Below, piece by piece: positions 1 through 11,915 of a stretch of DNA of 64,000 nt. Source of the stretch: Syngnathus acus (Eukaryota; Chordata; Actinopteri; Syngnathiformes; Syngnathidae); assembly GCF_901709675.1 (NCBI RefSeq), contig NC_051096.1, positions 832,001 through 896,000 of the forward strand, in the 5' to 3' direction. Below the pieces are notes generated by a model. That model worked only from the letters and a program-made list of their open reading frames with translations, searched no databases and was not told the origin of the DNA. Made by a program: the position numbers and the translations under genes. Numbering within the stretch: the stretch's first letter is position 1; every line of letters begins with the position of its first letter.

Positions 1-2185
1 AGAACGAAACTTCAGCTTCAGGCAAGCGAACCAACTTGCTTTGCTCCCCAATTTTACGTTGACGCCCCAAAGTGAACAACAAGATGTTCATTTGTGGATT
101 TTAAATGACAAGAAAATTTAACGCGGAAGTGGACGTGTCCGTGTGTGAACGAGGAACTCACTTGGCCCAATTAACCACAAAAAAAAAAAAAGAGCTCCAA
201 TAATGGTTTTAAACGCCATGTGTACAGCGTGCTTATAACATACATATATTTTAAATGTGTTTTTCTTGACTGGGTATATAATCTTTGAGAGGCCAAACAG
301 TGTCGAGTGCGCATGTCAGTAAATAAAAGCAGGAAGTCAAGTGGCACAAGCATGCCAAATGTATTTTGTCATACACATAACAGAAATAAAGTTGCCTTAC
401 CTTACAGTGCTATGCATAATGAATAGTTTGCGTTTCAGCACACAAAGTGTTGAGTAGATTATGCACGAGTACACTTTATGTTGAGCATTTTGTTAGTACC
501 ATGTGCTGTCAGTTTTAAATACAACCAATCAAACCTCAGATTAAGTGCTGTAAAAGGCGCAAAATGTTCATAATAATGATTAACTGTTCTGACCTTTTTC
601 TGGATCATAGTTCAGAATGGACCTTCAGAGGTCTAACACCACTTCCAACAGAAATTCTTTTTGCAGCTAAATGTTTGTAGCTAAGTGTAAATGATGCTGC
701 AATCCATCTGTTTTGTAGCCTCGCAAGCGGACAATTTAATGAGCTACCTTCTATTTGTAGGCGAACGCAACAACGAAGGTGTACATTAATCCTTTTATAG
801 GCGCTTTGTTGTCATGGCAACAGAATTCCCATCCAGCCTCAGCCTGGAGACGCTGGCCGGTATTGTTTTTCTTCTCTTAGCATCCTTTGTATGCGATCGA
901 TCATTAACAGCGTGGTGGATTGCTTGTGAATTGATTTGCATCAGCATACATCCACAAGGCAGCAACACTTGAGATGTCACCATATTTGACCAATTTAGCA
1001 GGTTTTTCATGTGAGCAAAGATATCTCCGCGCTTGTCCAGGGACCCGCAGCCACTTTTCATAGGACAAGAGTTTGGCACGGTGGGCCTTCGCCACCCCGT
1101 GATTTTGGTTTTCAGAGGCCATCATGTGACACGCTATGCAGCAAAAATTACGCTAATTGATTTGATGCTGCGACCCATCAAGCCGCTCAAATGGACACTT
1201 GTTCTCATTTGGTAGAAGGGGACATAAGCAACAGGGTCTGGTTTTCATAAAAGCATTAACCATGTACGTAATGAGTTAATGTCTTTTGCATGTTTTTTCT
1301 TAACAGTGAATTGTTTTGGAATCAAACTAAAATAAAGTAAAACTATTTAGCCTTCCCCCAGTTACCTGATGCATGTTATTTATAAACATTCACCGCCGTA
1401 CAAATATTAACAATTATGAGAAAATAAATCAAATTTACATACATTTGACTACCCTTGGAAGATCTGATCAAAACTTTACTGAACAGACAAATTTACATAC
1501 ATTTGACCCCTTGGAAGATCTGATCAAAACTTAACTGAACAGACAAACACGCAATGTCTTGATGCTTTTAGAAAACATTTTAACAGTCATACATATAATA
1601 ACAAAATGGATCTTCGAAAAAAAATATCTTGACTCCTACACTGATGCTCTTCTGGAGGATCTTGTCATATTATTCAAGCTGCCTCTCACACACACACATG
1701 CACACATTCATTATGAGCACACACAATTCCCACCGCAACCCCTCGGGTGTCCATCGCGGCCCCCAACCCAAGACAGGCCCCTGCCCGGATTAAACGGGCT
1801 GTAATCTGGGACACGGCGGATTACGCTTTCGCTTGTCTCACGTGACGCATGAAGGGGAGCGCCAGGACGGGTGGTGGGGGGGGTCACGCAACAACCCCGC
1901 AGTGCTTTCTGACGAGCGCAAAGGACGACATCCCTAATGTGGAAGAGGAACGCGGCGGGTCACGTGCACGCGATGGTGGCGGGCTGGGACGACACGGACG
2001 AGTACTGCTTGCCCTTAGACTTTTTGTATTATTGATGCGCTACTGCTCCCATTGCTATCAGAGTGCTGGAACGCTCGGCTTCCATTATGCTAGTCGATAC
2101 TCACCGCCACGACTGCCCTCCGTCGCCACCCGATGGCGACCCAAACTGTCAGGCAAAAGCAAATGAGCGTTTGCGGACCTTTCAG
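1..2185. other. Intergenic / upstream of the TPD52-family gene
   Basis: No convincing coding exon was found. The stretch is AT-rich to about 1.7 kb and then GC-rich from about 1.73 to 2.15 kb, as expected for a promoter or 5' UTR region of the gene that follows. The missing first coding exon of that gene could lie here or beyond the left edge. One short tandem duplication is listed separately. Confidence 0.5.
1431..1544. repeat. Two-copy tandem duplication, ~57 bp unit
   Basis: The block beginning AAATTTACATACATTTGAC and ending GAACAGAC occurs twice in direct succession (1431-1488 and 1489-1544). A few differences separate the copies, including a short deletion near the start of the second. 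No function is visible. Confidence 0.8.
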
Positions 2186-4121
2186 GCTCGCAGCAGCATC
2201 TGGATCCAGCGGCCGAGGTGGGTCAGGAAGCAGCTGAGGTGGGTCAGGATGCGGCAGTGAGCGCGGAAGCCCCACCGCCCACCATGACGGAGGAGGAACG
2301 CCAGGAGCTACAAGTGGAGCTGTTGAGGGTTAGTGCTGTCCTCATTTGGTGCTCCTGCTCGAGTCTCGCAATGTTCCAAGTGAGGTTGCGCCTGCAGGTG
2401 GAGGACGAGATCCTGACACTGTCTCAGGTTCTGGCGGCGAAAGAGAGGCAGCTGGCCGACATCAAGAGGAAGCTGGGGGTGACGCCGCTCAGCGAGCTCA
2501 AGCAGAACTTCACCAGAAGCTGGCAGGAGGTCACCACCTCTTCGGCGTATGTCCTGCACTTCCTCTTTCCTTTGGTCCGCTGAACTGGACTAGACTGCAA
2601 GGTTACCAACAAACAAACTCACTGACTGACCAGCCTTATGCTGCTCTTCTCAGGTACAAGAGGACATCGGGGACGCTGTCACACGCTGGCCTGAAGGCCA
2701 CATCGGCCTTTTCCAACATGAGTCTGGCCATCAGCCGTAAACTGGATGACGTCAGGTGAGCCATGAGTGCACGCAACTGCATGTGGCAGGAGACCTTGAA
2801 ACAAAATATGACTGGCATAACCTAAATGGACAAGCAACTCATCTAATAACAACTAACTAATAACAAGCATGTATGAACTGAGATGGTTATGGTTGCTAAA
2901 CCCTTTACTCATCTTGAGGCGACGGTGGCTGATGGAGGCACGACGTCTGTTAATTAGCGCAATGGCCTCTATTGGTCGTCATTTATTAAACCAAAGCTCC
3001 TGGACTCTCGCTAATTGTTTCCGGCTTAATCTGACAGTCGGGACCCACTAACCCCGAGACCCCCACGGCCCCACTCAACATCGCCTTCCCAAGCGAGAAT
3101 GCTAATCCAACCTCTCCGCTGTCATCCTTCCTCCGTGGATTATTAGCGAACTGCAAACAAGATTGACGGGCTCCTCAACCTTGTGCAAGCGCCTGACGGG
3201 TTGTGTGTGTTTTTCGTGGTGGACACAAAACCCCGGGCCCCCCAAAACACAAAGCAACATCAACAAGCTCACCCTCAATCAGGCTTAACGGGTCATAGCG
3301 GGATGGGTGTGTACACGTGTGCCGACTGCTATTCTGAAACGACCTCTAACTGACTCCCACCCCCTCTTCTTCTTAACGCTGCTGACTAGCAAGCGCTCTT
3401 TGCAGCACTCGGCTAGCATGCCTGTCATGAGGTAAGAAGGTCGCCGTTGTGTCCGCCGCACATTTTAGGCAAGTTTGTCTACCATCAAACTTTACATTTG
3501 AATTTGTCATGTCAAGTAGAAAGTTGTACACAAACTGTTTTAACTTTTTTTTAACTACTGGGACAAATTGTTGAGGATATACTAACGTACTGTATCTGCT
3601 AATATTTTAAGCAATAACTAGTTTTAAAGTTGTTTTTAGAAAATAATTTCAACAGAAACAGTTACAATTAGCAGGTTTTTTTTTTACCATAATGTCATAA
3701 TATTTCTTAATAAATAACTAATGGTACAAAATATCAATTTTTTTCCATAAAAATTCCAAGTTTGAAGTGCATTTTTGCAAATGCAATGTTTATTTTACTT
3801 TGCTATATTGTTGTAATAAATGTGCATGTGATTTTCTTTGACATCAAACATATCACCTTCTTACGAATTCCGGAATTTCTATTCCCAGGAACGCTCCCAC
3901 ATTCAAGTCATTTGAGGAGAAAGTGGGAACATGGAAGGTATACATTAAAAAAAAAAATCCTGAAAAAAATAGCAATGACATTAAAGAATCTTCAAATCCA
4001 TTTCCTGTTTCAGAACAAGATGAGTCCGTCGGAAATGGACGGCGGCGAGCAGATGAATGTTCCCGACGCAGAGGCTCAGCACCAGGACACGCCCACCAAC
4101 CTAGACGCACCCTTGCACTGA
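2186..4121 (+). CDS. tpd52: TPD52-family (tumor protein D52-like) vesicle-trafficking adaptor
   Basis: TPD52-family proteins are small coiled-coil adaptors implicated in vesicle trafficking and secretion. Coding exons with matching phases are 2186-2328, 2398-2546, 2654-2755, 3390-3431, 3889-3937 and 4014-4121 (TGA). The coiled coil contains EEERQELQVELLR and TLSQVLAAKERQLADIKRKL. It is followed by the family segments SAYKRTSGTLSHAG, HSASMPVMR and APTFKSFEEKV. IKRKLG and KLDDV look most like TPD52 itself, whereas LSHAG and the HSxSMPxMR exon resemble TPD52L1, so the paralogue is uncertain. The N-terminal exon was not found; a Met exists at 2284 but the frame is open upstream to the acceptor at 2186. 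The C-terminal exon (35 residues, starting NKMSPSEMDGG) is shorter and unlike the mammalian tails. A poly(A) signal lies at 4441-4446. Confidence 0.82.
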
Positions 4122-6055
4122 CCCCCAACCTTTGACCCTCCATAATGTCCTTCTACAAGTCTTTAAACATATTGGCAACCTGACCATTAGAACTGTGCAA
4201 CCTCTTGACATCACATTTTGTGTCACGCGCCCACTCACCTTAACACCCCCCCCCCCCCACACCCACACACACACACACACACACAAGCATTTTCGTTTTG
4301 TAAATTTTTGGGGCCAAAGCAGCTGTGTAGCATGCACACATACACAGCCAAGGTAGTAAAACTAAAGTGTACATTTGTACAATTTGTTGATTCAGGTTGG
4401 CATGTTACTAACCACACACTGTAAAAATATATATGTAGAAAATAAAACACACTCTTTCCTCAGTGCACTTAAAGATATTTTTAGTTTAAGTCTCTCGCAT
4501 CATCATGGCTTTTGTCAAACAAATTAAAGAAAAATTGAACTGCAACAGCTGTTTTAATTAACTTCAAAGCAGAAAAATACTACAAAACTCCGTTGATTAT
4601 AAAATGTATACAAATTATTCATGCCAACAAACTGCTTTACTTGTTTAATTCTAAAGTCGTTTTTTTTTTTATAGCGTCTGTCTTTAACGTAAACAAAACA
4701 AGTACCAGAATTAAAAATGACTGGTGAATTTGGTGAACATGAGAAAATGCATATTAACTGCAGTTCACGATTTGAGCACGAGATGGTACTAGATGTGGAA
4801 CATTACATTTGACATGAGGAACGTTACATACGCACAGCTACGACTGTTTTATCCTCATAATGGACATTTGTGATCCCTTAACTTTCAATAATAAGCAATC
4901 TAATGTTTAGGAAATGATTTTCCCCGGGGTTAAGGGACTTTTTTGCCGAAAGAACGTGCACTCTTACGTGCTGATGGAAATTGCTCGCTTCCACACTACG
5001 AAAAGAGGGCAGAGTTTATGCCTTCTCGGTCATTTTGTCATGCTATTATCGTCTGTTGAAATGGGATCATACTGCGTGAGAAAACAAAAGTAGATCAGGT
5101 TGAGGGAAAATAGGCTCCCAATGAGGGAGACAACGTGCAGTGTTGTGCCTGTGGCGTCGGCAGTTTCACGCAAATGTCAACCTCACTGCTATGCGAGAAG
5201 TGGGTCGGAAAATATTCAAATTAGTCACTATTTTTTTAACCACAAGAGGGAGCAACAGCAATGTCTAAATACTCTGATTAAGTTATGCACACAGTTATTC
5301 AATCAGAACACTGACAGCTTGGAAACTTTTCCATTACACATAAGGCAGAGCTCATTAACGTCATGACACATTGATAAGTAGATAGCAGTAGATAAGACAT
5401 TCTTATGAGGATATGTTTTTCCTTCTTTTTCCCTCCCATTTCTTCCCTTCCGTATTCCTGCTTGCGGACTGTATAAAACCTTCTGATCTGGAGTCTGACC
5501 TGGTTGTTTTTCATTTGTTGAAGTGCATTGTGTACTGACTGCCGTGAGACAACCCAAGATCGTGCAAATAAAGAACCAACTATTGCTCCACATCTTTGTT
5601 TTCCTTGCTCAACGACAGACATCTTGAACAAAACGCAACACCACTCTGAATTGAGCCCGGTTTTTGCTCAGTTTCATATTTGGAAAATAATTGCTCAAAC
5701 ACAACATGCTAGCGTGCAAGTATTAGTGTCATGTCAAACTGCCACCATACGACGGCAGCAAACAATCCAAACCATTGTCAAAAACTTGACCTTTGCAGAT
5801 GTGTAGAACATGACATTAGACGTTGTGTAAAACATTTATTTTAAAATACAGCATGTACATCAAAACATTCAAGTGCCTCCCAGCAAATGAAAAAAAAAAA
5901 AGTAGTCATTTGGTCTCGGAACATTGACAGGGCCACATGTGTTGGAGGACGCCACTCCTATGGACTTCCAACAACTTTAAAATACATTTCAATTGGAGAA
6001 AACATACTTTATTTGGAGCCATTTTGGACATGCCTCTCATATCCCTTGGGAAGAG
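4122..6055. other. Convergent 3' UTRs and intergenic DNA
   Basis: This holds the 3' UTR of the TPD52-family gene, with a poly-C/(CA)n tract at about 4245-4286 and AATAAA at 4441-4446. At the other side is the 3' UTR of geminin, whose minus-strand AATAAA lies at 5835-5840. I see no further gene between them. Confidence 0.6.
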
Positions 6056-9000
6056 TTAATGCTGCTGCTGCTGCTCTTCATCCACATCATCTGAAGTTTG
6101 TTCCTCTGCCTCACTGTGACTGTAATCTTCATGTTCCTCACCATCATCTTCATCTTCTGCCACATCACGTTGCCCTTGTTCTTCATTCAGTGCAAGGCCC
6201 TTCAGTTCCTCCAGGTTGTCCGGTCCCTTCCCAGTCAGCCTCTGAACAGAAACTAGCGGCTTTAGTTGCGACCCCGACAAGGAAGCACTCATGAACATTC
6301 AGCAGAGCGCATCGTGTCGCGTCGAGCGCATACCTCGATCATGTCGGCCATGTACTGGACGTGATCGGCCAGCTCGCGAAGCTCCTCGTTGTCGCTCTTC
6401 AGCTGAGCAATTTGCTCATCTTTGGCCTCAATGTCTTTGTGCAGCTGGTTGGTTTTCAAAGCGGTTGATTAAAAAATGCGGGCGGGAATTGGCAGGTCGG
6501 GCTCAACTTGATTTATGAAAAAAGGACTTCCTTAAGTGTCATTCAAGCGCTGGCTTGCGTTTACCAAAAAAAAGTCATTAACTAAAAAAATATACATATC
6601 CAACAAAGTTTAAAAACGGCCAGAAAATAAACGTAAAAAAGTAAACTTTAAATTGGGGGGGGGGGGTGGGGGGGGGGGGTAAAAAGTAGGTAAATAATCC
6701 CACCGTGAAACTGAATTATTCCCCCATAAGTGTGTATGTAATAGTTCCTCGGCTCCACTGGCCAACTAAACATTTGCACCTTAACTCACCTTTTCATTCT
6801 CCTGTAGAACATCAAACAAAGCCTTGCGACGCTCTTCTGCCATTTCCTTCCAGTAAGCAGGAGGAGGCGTTTCTACAAAAACAACAAAGAGTTAGCTCAA
6901 GTAGAGGAAATATTAGCAGAAAAAATGTCATCTTGCCTTTGATCATAAGCTCGTAGGCATCATCGTTCAAAGCAGAAACATCTTCAGTCTGTGTTGACTT
7001 CACTTCCACCTTCACCCTTTTCAAGCCTCTGCTTTGGCGGTCAAGCCACTGTTTGCGTTTGGGGATGGCACCCTTTGCCGCCTGGAACCACAGAAAAGCC
7101 CAAATTCACTTTTTGTCTTAATGAAAAAAAACCCAACAACTTCAAACTAATTTACTAAAAAAAAAAACAGTCACCTGAGTCGACTTTCCCAAATCACTGT
7201 TGACTGACAAGGGCTGGAGGACTTGCAACTTCGTCCTGGAAGAACTCGAGGACTCAGGCGCTTGCGAGAAAAAGCTCTGAAAGAGCAATGTCACGTGAAA
7301 TATGACAAAGATGACTAGTTAATTGATACAAACTGTCATTTTAAACCTATTCCAATTGGGGTGAAAGTAAATTACAAAGTTGTTATTTAGAAAATTGGCT
7401 ATTACCTTCCTAAGATTTTTTTATTTTAAGTCCAATGATTGAAAAAAGCCAATGAATGTTTGTTTTGAGGCCAAACATGGCAACCTTTAAGTTGGTTATT
7501 TAATATACCGTATTTTCTGAACCATAAGGCGCTACGGGTTAAAAGGCGCGCTCAATTGCGGGGTCTATTTTGTGTTTAATCCAAACATGGGGCGCACCGT
7601 ATTATAGGGCGCTTGCATGCCATGACTTACGGTAAACCAAAAAAAAGTCACGTAAGCAAGACAGTGAGTTTGGTTGTACTTTATTCTGCTGTTTAACCAT
7701 GTACTCGACTGTACTCACATTATTGTTACCGTATTTTCACGACCATAAGGCGCACATAAAAGCCTTTAATTTTCTCAAAAAATGAAAGTGCGCCTTTTGT
7801 GCGGACCAAATTCAAAAATCTGTAAAGTTGTTTTGTGTGGCTTCCGTAATATACAGGCGTAATATGAAGACCCGATGAACATCTGTTTTACCTACGTAGA
7901 TCGGGATAAAAAAAAAAAACAATCAGAGGACTAGACGTAACACGTAGAGGAGTACGTACCTTTGCCGCCATTGGTAAATAAATACTATCGTTTGTGCAAA
8001 TCTGTAAAGTTGTTTTGTGTGGGGGCGGCTCGGTGGCGCACTGGGTAGCACGTCCGCCTCACAGTTAGGAGGGTGCGGGTTCAATTCCACCTCCGGCCCT
8101 CCCTGTGCGGAGTTTGCATGTTCTCCCCGGGCCCGCGTGGGTTTTCTCCGGGCACTCCGGTTTCCTCCCACATCCCAAAAACATGCTTGGTAGGCCGATT
8201 GAAGACTCCGAATTGTCCCTAGGTGTGAGTGCGAGTGCAAATGGTTGTTTGTCTCTGTGTGCCCTGCGATTGGCTGGCAACTGGTTCAGGGTGTCCCCCG
8301 CCTACTGCTCGATGACGGCTGGGATAGGCTCCAGCACGCCCGCGACCCCCGTGGGGACTGAAGCGGTTCAGAAAATGGATGGATGGATGTTTTGTGTGGC
8401 TTCCGCCACACAGAGACGTAATATACAGGCACCCAATGAACCAATCAGAGGACTTTTACGTCGATCGGGGCGGTAAACCAATCAGATGACTGGATGTAAC
8501 ACGTAGAGGAGTACGTACCTTCACCGCCATTGGTAAATAAATACCATCGTTTGAGCAAAGTACGTACCTTTGCCGCCATTGATAAATAAATACTACCGTT
8601 TGTGCAAATCTGTAAAGTTGTTTTGAGTGGCTTCTGCTACACAGAGACATAATATACAGGCACCCGATGAACCAATCAGAGGACACTACGTTTTACGTAG
8701 ATCGGGGCGGTAGACCAATCAGAGGACTGGACGTGACACGTAGAGGAATACGTACCTCCGCCACCATTGGTAAATAATACTATCGTCCGTGAAAAGTACG
8801 TACCTCCGTCGCCATTGATAAATAAATACTACCGTTTGTGCAAGTCTGTAAAGTTGTTTTGTGTGGCTTCCGCCACACAGAGACGTAATAAACATGCGTA
8901 ATATGTAGACCCGATGAACCAATCAGAGGACATTACGTTTTACGTAGATCGGGGGGTTAACCAATCAGAGGACTTCAGGTAACACGTAGAGTATGTACCT

Positions 9001-9546
9001 CCGCCGCCATTGATAAATAAATACAATCGTTTGTGCAAGGAAAACAGCATTAGGACCCTAAAAAAAACGATCTACGTAAAACGTAATCTCCTCTGATTGG
9101 TTCATCGGGTACATGTTACACCTGTATATTACGTGGCGAAAACCACACAAAACAACTTTACAGATTTGCACAAACAATAGTATTTATCAATGACGGCGGA
9201 GGTACGTACTCTATGTGCTACGTACAGTCCTGATTGTTTTTTGCCCCGATCTACGTATGTAAAACATAATGTCCTCTGATTGGTTCATCGGGTCTTCATA
9301 TTACACCTATATAAACATGGAAGCCACACAAAACGACTGTACAGATTTGGGAATTTGGTCCACACAAAAGGCACACCTTTGTTTTTTAAGAAAATTAAAG
9401 GCTTTTAAGTGCACCTTATGGTGCGGAAAATACGGTAACAATAATGTGAGTACAGTAGAGTACATGGTTAAACAGCAGAATAAAGTACAACCAAACTCAT
9501 ATATATATATATATACACACACACACATATACATATATATACATAT

Positions 9547-9593
<47 letters not shown>

Positions 9594-10305
9594 TATATAT
9601 ATACACACACACACACACATACTCATATAACTATATATATATTCAAATAGACAGTTCTTGATTGACTTACACCAGCCATTAGAGACAGTACTCATAAGTA
9701 CTGAAATAAGTACAAGTGTTACCAATAAGATTTGTACTTACTGACTACTGATTTGAATCCCTCAAGAGAAAATTCAACAGATTTGCAGATATCAGGAATC
9801 CTTTTAAACGCCAATATGTTGCCCTCAAATGCACTCTTTAACACACAGGTGTCAAACTCAAGGCCCGGGGGCCAGCTACGGCCCACCACATCATTTTATG
9901 TGGCCCGCAAAGACAAATTGTGCATCAAATTCGTGTCATTACTAGAATTGCAAATTGTCTTCACTTTTAATCATATCTATTTTTAAAATATTTGACCAGT
10001 TTTTACTCATCTGATTTGAAAAAAAAGTTATTTGTCAGTTTGTTTTGTAGCTTTTACTGTACATAATATGAGGTGTTCATACATTTGGGTTGACAGTCAT
10101 AATGGCCCTCCGAAAGAAGCTATGACTACAATGCAGCCCGCGAAAAAAAAAAAAAAAAAGAGTTTGACACCTGCTTTAACAGCTTCTGCACCACCCATAA
10201 AAACCAACCCCAGAATGTCTAGCTTTTTTTCCTCACCTTGACGCCCACTTTTGCGTTCTCGTTGTTCTTAGCTCGGCCATGTCTCACTTTGGCACCGAAA
10301 CTCAT
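6056..10305 (-). CDS. gmnn: Geminin, DNA replication licensing inhibitor
   Basis: Geminin binds CDT1 and blocks MCM loading until mitosis, when APC/C destroys it; it acts in the nucleus. Coding exons in transcription order are 10305-10237, 7276-7175, 7081-6937, 6872-6790, 6444-6334 and 6241-6056, giving about 231 residues (human 209). A destruction-box RxxL (RTKL, residues 37-40) precedes LQVLQPL. The CDT1-binding/coiled-coil core is recognisable: [18 protein letters not shown], then [19 protein letters not shown] and [13 protein letters not shown]. The tail is very acidic and ends EEQQQQH. The third intron (6873-6936, 64 nt) uses a GC donor instead of GT. The ~3 kb first intron is mostly transposon sequence. 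The gene is divergent from C6orf62, with a CpG-rich interval between them, suggesting a shared promoter region. A minus-strand poly(A) signal lies at 5835-5840. Confidence 0.93.
7666..9498. mobile_element. Foldback-type element in geminin intron 1
   Basis: The ends are inverted copies of each other. GAGTTTGGTTGTACTTTATT on the left is matched in reverse at 9479-9498, and the similarity continues through ACCGTATTTTC...CCATAAGG to about 7840 and 9340. The interior holds several units containing TACGTAGATCGGGGCGGT and CCAATCAGAGGAC. These are in one orientation on the left and inverted after about 9060. No transposase frame is visible. A SINE is inserted inside (8023-8388). A fragment with a related end motif lies just outside at about 7507-7665. 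Confidence 0.75.
8023..8388 (+). mobile_element. tRNA-derived SINE
   Basis: The head looks tRNA-derived, with an A-box-like GTGGCGCACTGGGTAGCA and a B-box-like GGTTCAATTCC. The body (GGTTTTCTCCGGGCACTCC..., GGGATAGGCTCCAGCACGCC) and the GGATGGATGGAT tail are common in fish SINEs. An exact 11-bp target-site duplication, GTTTTGTGTGG, lies at 8012-8022 and 8389-8399, so it inserted into the foldback element and is younger than it. Confidence 0.9.
9499..9640. repeat. (AT)n/(AC)n microsatellite
   Basis: Alternating ATATAT and ACACAC runs abut the right arm of the foldback element. All reading frames through it are repeat artefacts. Confidence 0.9.
9844..10173. mobile_element. Non-autonomous hAT element
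   Basis: The terminal inverted repeat is CAGGTGTCAAACTC on the left and GAGTTTGACACCTG on the right. An 8-bp target-site duplication, CTTTAACA, lies at 9836-9843 and 10174-10181, as expected for hAT transposons. The interior has no transposase frame. It lies in geminin intron 1, 63 bp from the first coding exon. Confidence 0.92.
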
Positions 10306-11915
10306 CTTGCAGTCCTTAAATCCGCCGTGAAAGTGACACTGCAGATTTAAAACGGAGAACAAAACCAACTAAATGTCGGCAGCATGGTATCCTAGCAAAG
10401 GTAGCGCCAATTTAAACCAACTTTAGGCCGTCTAGCAAGACTACGGTCTGCTAACGAGCGGAAACGTGACAACCAGCCACTGAATAGTGCTGTAAATATG
10501 ATTTAAATTGAGCCACGTAATTGTCAACTTACCGTTAAAAGGTGCAAAAGTTAACAAAGGAAATGCTTCGTGTGCAGAAAGACTCGCGCCACTGGTTTAA
10601 GGACGCTCGCGAGGGGTCACGTGACAAACTCGCCCACAATTGGCCCCGCCCTGTCGTTCTGCGTCACGTCACGTTGTGTGCGTGACGCGTCAAACAAACG
10701 TCACGTGTTTGTCCGGCAGCCATTTTGGAGAAGCTTTCCGACACAGGAGGGCTTCGCGAAGCTTGTTTTTTTTTTGTGGCAGTCATTAATCCGACCGAAA
10801 AAGGGCGACGTACCGAGTGTGTGCGAAACAAAATAAACCCGCTGGAGGCGAAATAATGGGCCCGCCGCCGGGAGACAGACCGCGCCGCACGTCGACTGAA
10901 AGAACGGGGGACTTCAGCTGGACCGTCGATTTATCTTGACATGGCATGCGGCAGCATATAGGGCAACGACGGACGGAGGAAAAGATCCACAAGCTCTTAA
11001 AAGACGCGACACAAGACGTGGGGTTATTTTAGTTTACCGATTAAAATAAGCAATCCCTACCGAGTTGTTGACGTCGCGATCTGAACTTGACTAGGGAGAC
11101 GAAATGTCGAGCTCACGCGCTAGCTGCCTGTTAGCCTTTTAGCATCGCGCAATACTGGCGAGGACATGTAAAGAAAGATGACCGAGTCGTAATCGAGAAG
11201 CGTTCCCCTTCCTGAAAATAAGAAAAAGTAACTCGGGCCCGTTAGGAGATAAAATGTAGCTTTGATCGCTGTTTAGTCAACTGTTAGCCTGCTAGCTCGA
11301 TTTAGCTAGAGTGCTAAAAATACAGCATGAGCAGCAGCAGCACGAGGACTTGCAGGAGCAAGTAGGCCGCAAGCCATAAAGCGGCAAGGAAAATGTCAGA
11401 CAGCCTTAGTCGTCTTGTTCCTCTTCCATGTGTGCCAACGTCTCCCTGCCATGCTCGTCCGTATTTCCGGTCCAGTACACTCAGCCATGGATGAGGCGCT
11501 TTGAACCTACCCCGAATCTTAGCCCGCTAGCCCTCCATTTCACCTAGCGCCGCTATGGGGCTTTACTCTCGGAAGTAATACTTCTAATAACCAGCCACAT
11601 TTTCACTCTTGTTTTATTTTCAAATCTGCTGAGAAAATCTGTAGGCAGCTGTCTTCGCGTCTTAAAATGATGGATTTATGAATAACCAACAAGGTGATGT
11701 AGTCTTAGCGAAAATCTCGTGCGAGAAACCTTGTCCCCCTGAAAACCCACAGGAAAATGACTTGATATGGTGTTGTTTGGTTAGAAGACCTGTTTCAGTT
11801 TTTAGTCCTCGAGTGGCAAGTGTACAGACGCGGTTAGCGCTCCATCAACTAGAAGCGCAACCCTAAAAATTAGTAGTCAAAAAGGGTCAAAAAGCAGACA
11901 CCATCGCAACTGACC
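10306..11915. promoter_or_regulatory. Divergent CpG-rich interval between geminin and C6orf62
   Basis: This holds the 5' regions of two oppositely transcribed genes. It is CpG-rich from about 10.55 to 11.2 kb. Non-coding first exons of C6orf62 probably lie around 11.3-11.9 kb, but I cannot fix their boundaries. No other gene is visible. Confidence 0.5.

Noticed and set aside
795-1215. Overlapping short frames on both strands
   Set aside because: No splice sites, start context or recognisable similarity; treated as chance ORFs in intergenic DNA.
5299-5806. Frames of 90-110 codons on both strands
   Set aside because: They lie between convergent 3' UTRs with no splice or family support.
8030-8100. 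Possible tRNA gene
   Set aside because: The A- and B-box-like sequences belong to a SINE head with an 11-bp target duplication and a SINE body; no complete cloverleaf.
9269-9725. Open frames of Tyr/Ile/His/Thr and Cys/Val repeats on both strands
   Set aside because: They are translations of the (AT)n/(AC)n microsatellite and the foldback element arm; no splice or start context supports a gene.
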